DNA of 64,000 bases from Basidiobolus meristosporus CBS 931.73 (Eukaryota > Basidiobolomycota > Basidiobolomycetes > Basidiobolales > Basidiobolaceae), in contig MCFE01000059.1 of the NCBI GenBank assembly GCA_002104905.1, forward strand, positions 1-64,000, given 5' to 3'. The notes beneath the pieces were generated by a model. The model did not search any database. It had not been told where the DNA came from and saw nothing but the letters and a program-made list of their open reading frames with translations. This document shows, piece by piece, positions 59,466 through 64,000 of this stretch (the first letter of the stretch is position 1; each line of letters opens with the position of its first letter). Both the position numbers and the translations under genes were made by a program.

Positions 59466-60031
59466 TTTTTGAGGGCCCATTTCCTTCTGTAAAGGCATCT
59501 GATCTCAGCATCATGTTATTGTTAATGTTTTCATAGCGCTTCATAAAATCCAATTTAGAAATGACTGTCTATTACATCCGCATGGGCCTAGCAGCTGGTC
59601 CATTAGTGTACTCATGCTATGCACGGTAGATGGGTGATAAAGGATGAGATCGCAATAACCGGCTACGGCTCGACAAAGTTCACAGCCGCACAGAATCCAT
59701 TATGGAATGGAGAATCTAGGTGCTCTGGGGGCCTTCCTTGTGATACCTGTGCGGGCTCCGGTCAAGATCGATCCTCGCAACCGTTCCAGTGGCTCATCGT
59801 TGCGAGCAAGATGGGCGAAGCTTTGTGACATTTAGATCGGATGCTTTGTCGAACTTGTCATTAGAGTCTGCTGTGGGAGGAACCCAAAAACCAAGTCCGG
59901 CACTTCGAGCTGATTGGCGCATCAAACATCATTTTTCTAGATGTACCTGATAATCAATGACTGAAGGAAAGGTGGATTTGATTTAGGAAATCGTATTACC
60001 TTGATTTAAAATCACGCAAAAGCCAACTCCC
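59466..60031. other. Intergenic upstream of DJ-1
   Basis: Contains the DJ-1 promoter at its right end. A frame at 59619-59828 has no motif. Confidence 0.4.
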
Positions 60032-60039
60032 TATATATT
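60032..60039 (+). promoter_or_regulatory. TATA box of the DJ-1 gene
   Basis: TATATATT lies about 60 bases upstream of the DJ-1 start codon, followed by a short CA-rich leader. Position is suited to a TATA element; not tested. Confidence 0.4.
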
Positions 60040-60094
60040 TTGCCCTGGAGGCAGCCAGCAGAAACATCCAACAAGCATACAATCCATTCATCCA

Positions 60095-60910
60095 ATGGCT
60101 CCCAAATCCAACCCTAAGGCTCTCGTTCTCATCGCAGAAGGTGTAGAAGAGATGGAAACCGTCATCATTAGTAAGTTGTGCCTTTCAGCCCATTCGAAGC
60201 CGCAATCCTAACCGTCGCCTGTGGTATCCGTAGTTGACGTTCTTAGACGCGCCAACATCGAGGTGGTGGTCGCTGGTGTTGATGTACGCTCGTTGCCTAT
60301 CGTTTGCAGTCGCGGTGTCTTGCTCAGCCCCGACGTCAGATTCGAATCGATCAAATCATTTGTAAGTGACTCATTGGATGCCTACTGGTCCGGTCGGAAA
60401 TCTAATGCAGTGCATATAGGACAAGTTTGATGTTGTCATTGTGCCCGGTGGGACTGGCAGTGCAAAGATCTTCTCCGAAAACGCTGCTGTCAAGGCTCTC
60501 CTTCGCTCAACCTACGACTCCGGAAAAATTTTGGGTTCTCTCTGTGCCGGTGAGTGTTCAGGTCTAATTACACTGTGAACCCTAAACACTAATCTATTCC
60601 GTGCAGGTCCTCTTGCATTGAAAGCGGCTGGTATTCCTCGCAACACCAAATTGACCTCCCATCCCAGCATCAAAGGCCAATTAGATTCCGGTACTGTTCG
60701 ACTGCTGCACGATGCTTCTCCATTTTACTTATTCTTTGGTTTTCAGTCTACGACTATCAAGAAGACCGTGTGGTTGTCTGCAAGAACTTGATCACCAGCC
60801 GTGGCCCAGGAACCACCTTCGAGTTCGCCTTGACCCTGGTCGAGAAATTGGTGTCCAAGGAGGTGGCCGTTGGAATTGCTACCCCAATGTTTGTTAAGCA
60901 CAAGTTGTAA
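60095..60910 (+). CDS. PARK7: DJ-1/PARK7-family protein
   Basis: Five exons, 60095-60170, 60234-60361, 60420-60549, 60607-60690 and 60747-60910, encode 193 residues (human DJ-1 189). Conserved parts are ALVLIAEGVEEMET with the key Glu near 18-19, DVLRRANIEVVVAG, VIVPGGTGSA, the nucleophile elbow GSLCAGPLAL with Cys at about 110, and SRGPGTTFEFALTLVEKL. The family senses oxidants through the Cys and is credited with glyoxalase or deglycase activity. Cytosolic; no targeting sequence. All junction phases agree. Confidence 0.95.
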
Positions 60911-61212
60911 ACTGGACTCCGGAACGACTGTCTAGCATTTATAAGGAAGGCTGAAGTAGGCTTTCTAACTCATCTGAGCAAATAAAATACATTCCATATT
61001 CGTCAACATGACGGTAGCACATCCCCCTCTATCCGGAATGGCCTCCAATGCTATTTGATTAATGCTTACATTCTAGATCATCCTGGTCTTATAGTTATCC
61101 TCATGATTTCCCAGACACGTTTACCACTATGGCTATGGCATAAGCAGAAAAGAAGTTCGGGACAGAACTTCTGACGCTATATGCCGAAACTTATCATACG
61201 CTTATTTCCACT

Positions 61213-61342
61213 TACCAGGTGGTGATGCTTCGAACTAAGCGACCGAAGCTACCGAAGTACATGCTCTTGAGACCTCCAAGTATATCCAACCAAATATCCC
61301 CGACCAGAACTTGCATCAGAAAATTGCGCTGGATATGAACTA
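61213..61342 (-). pseudogene. Isolated exon-like fragment of an unknown gene
   Basis: A minus-strand open segment reading QVLVGDIWLDILGGLK then SMYFGSFGRLVRSITT, flanked by an acceptor-like CTCTTAG on its 5' side and a GTAAGT donor on its 3' side. It looks like a real coding exon, but immediately upstream lies LTR-like sequence and I find no further exons. It may be the 3' remnant of a gene cut by a retroelement. Family not recognised. Confidence 0.3.
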
Positions 61343-61353
61343 AGAGAAGTAAC

Positions 61354-61620
61354 TTGGGCTGTAGGGGTTTTGGAGATATTGGAAGTGATTGGGAGAACAA
61401 GCAGATTATGTGGTCTTTATTTGATGATATACTAGATGAAAAGTGGTACTTTCACTTTTACATAGTCTTGGTAAAACAAACATGCACAATATGTGCACAA
61501 AAATCCCAGGAACATGTGCGCAAAGTTTGTGGTTCTATGGATGGCTTATCATACTTCCATATCCTGGGTGCCTAATTTGTTGGTAAAATAGAAGTTAGGC
61601 AAGATGTTCTAAGGCTCATA
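61354..61620 (-). repeat. Degraded copy of the LTR sequence
   Basis: This stretch aligns by eye with part of the LTR at 62157-62505: GGAGATATTGGAAGT, GATTATGTGG, TTTTACAT, and AACATGTG..AAAGTTT occur in the same order and spacing. Identity is low and no terminal repeat is intact. It is probably an old solo LTR. Confidence 0.5.
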
Positions 61621-62156
61621 GACTGCAATATCAGCAACTCAAGTGGCAGGAAATCCTCTTCAACTTTCTTAATTGCACTCAAATATTGACTTAACTTTGT
61701 CACTCAGTTTATAGTCTACAAATCATCTAATGTTCTGGCCAAATTCCTTGTAGGAACATGCTTGATATATTTCACCACAATATCAGCAAAATACTGGTTG
61801 CAATCTTTGTAATACTTCCTATGCTATATGTGTGCTTCATGATTGAGAGGCTTGTTACAATAACCACATGGTCTTTCTTTCTCTTCTCCTACAGTATTGA
61901 ATCAAAGTAGTCTTGTACACAGGGTAAACAGCTTAATACTCAACAATGTAACACCATTATATCACTGTCTTTTCACTATCCATATGAGTTTAAGACAGTC
62001 CTGTATATGAGACATTGTACATACATGAATGTAAGATAGAATCATGATCCCACCATAGTATGAATCATCAATAAAGTTACAGCACCATATATTTACATAT
62101 ATGTAACACTCTATCCCCTTGGGTTTGAATCACCTCCATATATACCACCAAAAGCT

Positions 62157-62505
62157 TGTTGTAAGAGTCTTGGAGATATTGAAAGTAACTGGGAAAACAA
62201 GTAGATTATGTGGTTTTCCCTTAAGGATTTATTAAATATAATAGTAGTGTTTATACTTTTACATGGTGCTGGCATAACATGCATGTAGAATAGGTTTATG
62301 AAGATCCCAAAAACATGTGTGTAAAGTTTTGGGGCTGTTTGGACAACTTTGCAAATTTCATGTTCTGAATACCTGATATTTTGGTGAAAATTCTTAAAGT
62401 AAATCCCAACAAGGATTTTGGTCAGTATTCTCTAGGAACTGAAGGTAATGATCTAAGTGACTAAGTTAGGAGAATATTTAGGTGGAATTGCAAGTTCTTA
62501 CAACA
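62157..62505 (-). repeat. 3' LTR with 10-bp terminal inverted repeat
   Basis: A 349-bp element beginning TGTTGTAAGA and ending TCTTACAACA on the minus strand, so its ends are perfect ten-base inverted repeats with the canonical TG..CA. It directly follows the polypurine-like tract that ends the coding part. The outer flank at 62152-62156 would be one half of a target-site duplication; the other half is outside the window. Confidence 0.85.
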
Positions 62506-62977
62506 CTCCCACTCAACTAAATGTTCATACTGACTAGTCCTAATTTTAACCTAAGGTATTCAAACTTGTCTCTAGCTAATGGTTTGGTAAATATGTCTGC
62601 AATATATTTGTCTGTAGGACAGCAGGCTAGGTTAGACAACTTAGTCTCTATAGCTTCATGTATGAAATTATGTCTAATATATATGTGCTTAGTTCTAGTA
62701 TGAAGAGTTGGAATTCTACTAAATTGTATATATGCTTGATTATCTTAAAATAAAGTAATAGGCATTTTTTGACATAAGCCAAAATGTTTAAAAAGCTTCC
62801 TTAACCACATGGCTTCTTTTGTAGCTTCACAGGCTGCCATATACTCTGCCTCTGTGGTATAGAGTGCAATGGTTGTTGCTTTCTTGAATTTCATGAAACT
62901 GCTCCTTTACAGTAAGCAAAGGTGTATCCTGTGGTGGATCTACTGTCTTCCAAATTTTGTCCCCAATCAGCATTGGA

Positions 62978-63582
62978 TTATCCCACAAGATCCTGTTCTG
63001 TATCCTTATAAGTGTATCTTAAGCAGATATCAGCAGTTTCTTTTAGGTATCTAAAAATCCGCTTAACTGCTGCAATATGATCAGATCCATATTTCTGATT
63101 GTGCTGGCTGACAACTCCCACTGAATATGAGATATCTGGATGTATTCCAAGCATGATATACATCAGACTGCCAGCCATAGATTGATAAGGAAGTCAGGGC
63201 TTTCAGATGGCACCAAGCTCTCTTGATTTGGTTGAGTTTTGACCAAGTTAAGGATTGTCTCCATTAGGGTAGCTGCTGGTTCACAGTCTTCCATTTGGTG
63301 CTTCTTTTGTATATCTTGAATATAGTTGGATTGGCTTAGGGTGATAGTCTGGGTACTTCTGTCTATGGAGAACTTTATTCCTAGGTAGCAACTAATTTTT
63401 CCTAGATCAGGTATCTTGAACTCCTTAGATAGGCTGGATTTAGTCACTTCCAATATTTCTAGGATATTGGTGGCTATAATAAGATCATCCACATAGAGAG
63501 CCAATAGAACTGGATTTGCTCTATTTGGCCTATAGTATATACTATAGTCACCATTACTTCTTTTGAAACTCAAAGATTCCAA
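62978..63582 (-). pseudogene. Retrotransposon reverse transcriptase fragment
   Basis: Two overlapping open pieces of the pol frame, 63163-63582 with LALYVDDLIIAT and LGKISCYLGIKF, and 62978-63178 with GSLMYIMLGIHPDISYSVG and IFRYLKET. They overlap in different frames, showing a frameshift near 63170. Part of the decayed Ty1/copia element. Confidence 0.85.
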
Positions 63583-64000
63583 ATTAGAATCTATTTTGCA
63601 ATTCTAGTCTCTTGGTAATTGTTTGAGCCCATAAAGAGACTTTTAAGCTTGCAGACTAAATGGGGGTTATCTTGGTCAATAAACCCATCAGGCTGGTCCA
63701 TATACACATCCTCATCAAGTACTCCATTCAAAAATGCGCTTTTACATCCACTTGATGTACAAAAAACTTATATTTGGCTGCAATAGCCAATAGTAATCTG
63801 ATGGAATTAAACTTGACTACTGGTGCAAAGGTCTCAGTGTAGTCAAGTCCTGTTGTTTGAGGGTATCCTTTGGCCACAAGTCCTGCTTTGTGTCTTTCAA
63901 TTGTACCATTGACCTTGTATTTTGCCTTAAAGACCTATCTGCATCCAATAGATTTTTGATTGATTGGTATTTTGACAAAGTCCTTAGTTTGATTTTTCAT

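Larger units (their letters stand above)
60911..62156. other. Region between DJ-1 and the retrotransposon
   Basis: Contains an exon-like fragment (61213-61342) and a degraded LTR-like sequence (61354-61620), listed separately. The rest is AT-rich without recognised features. Confidence 0.4.
62157..64000 (-). mobile_element. Ty1/copia-type LTR retrotransposon, 3' part, decayed
   Basis: The minus strand reads, from the right edge, a reverse transcriptase ([28 protein letters not shown], then LALYVDDLIIAT holding the catalytic YVDD), an RNase H region (TTEAEYMAACEATKEAMWL) and the typical tail ADIFTKPLARDKFE, a polypurine-like GAGTGGGAG, and the 3' LTR. The frame is broken by several stops and at least one frameshift, for example a stop in place of the usual Trp after GAVS and another in the RNase H core, so this copy is inactive. 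Its 5' part lies beyond the window. Confidence 0.9.

Overview
The window looks like nuclear DNA from a filamentous, probably early-diverging fungus (Zoopagomycota or Mucoromycota grade; Basidiobolus-like genomes would fit, but this is inference). Reasons: split genes with many short introns (about 40-110 bp, one of 163 bp) using GTNNGN donors, YAG acceptors and occasional perfect TACTAAC branch sites; fungal families (GH5 exo-glucanase, Yap-type bZIP, HAP2); and genes usually lost from yeasts but kept in animals (KICS2, STYX, ROGDI, MBD4-type glycosylase). Gene models were built by hand by joining reading frames across splice signals; exon sums were checked for phase, but none is backed by transcripts.

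Layout, left to right. 0.3-4.0 kb: secreted histidine acid phosphatase and secreted GH5 exo-beta-1,3-glucanase, both minus. 6.7-8.9 kb: mitochondrial ACSF2-like acyl-CoA synthetase. 11.7-16 kb: a bZIP factor, a decayed transposase-like stretch, and the spliceosomal cyclophilin PPIL4. 18.4-24.1 kb: a flavoprotein-monooxygenase relative that has lost all three flavin motifs, then two tandem D-amino-acid oxidase genes ending in peroxisomal-type signals. 26.4-31.9 kb: a seven-helix membrane protein, HAP2/NF-YA and ribosomal protein eL19. 33-38 kb: Yap1-like bZIP, STYX-like phosphatase and ROGDI/Rav2. 38.2-42.5 kb: lipoyl synthase and a bHLH-zipper factor. 43.8-50.3 kb: SLC17-like carrier, MBD4-type DNA glycosylase, Tho1/SARNP-like mRNA-export protein and MFSD1-like carrier. 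51.8-56.4 kb: KICS2 (KICSTOR subunit), a small C2 protein and a sugar transporter. 58.9-60.9 kb: a small beta-rich orphan and DJ-1. 61.2-64 kb: decayed Ty1/copia retrotransposon with a well-defined 3' LTR, running off the right edge.

There is no operon or obvious biosynthetic cluster; genes are independent. Loose functional threads are flavin/amino-acid oxidation (the degenerate monooxygenase beside two oxidases), and endolysosome/TOR nutrient sensing (ROGDI for V-ATPase assembly, KICS2, the MFSD1-like carrier). The most notable observations are the full-length KICS2 gene in a fungus, the flavoenzyme-like gene with every cofactor motif replaced, a STYX that retains the catalytic cysteine, and the duplicated oxidases with a patchwork of identity.
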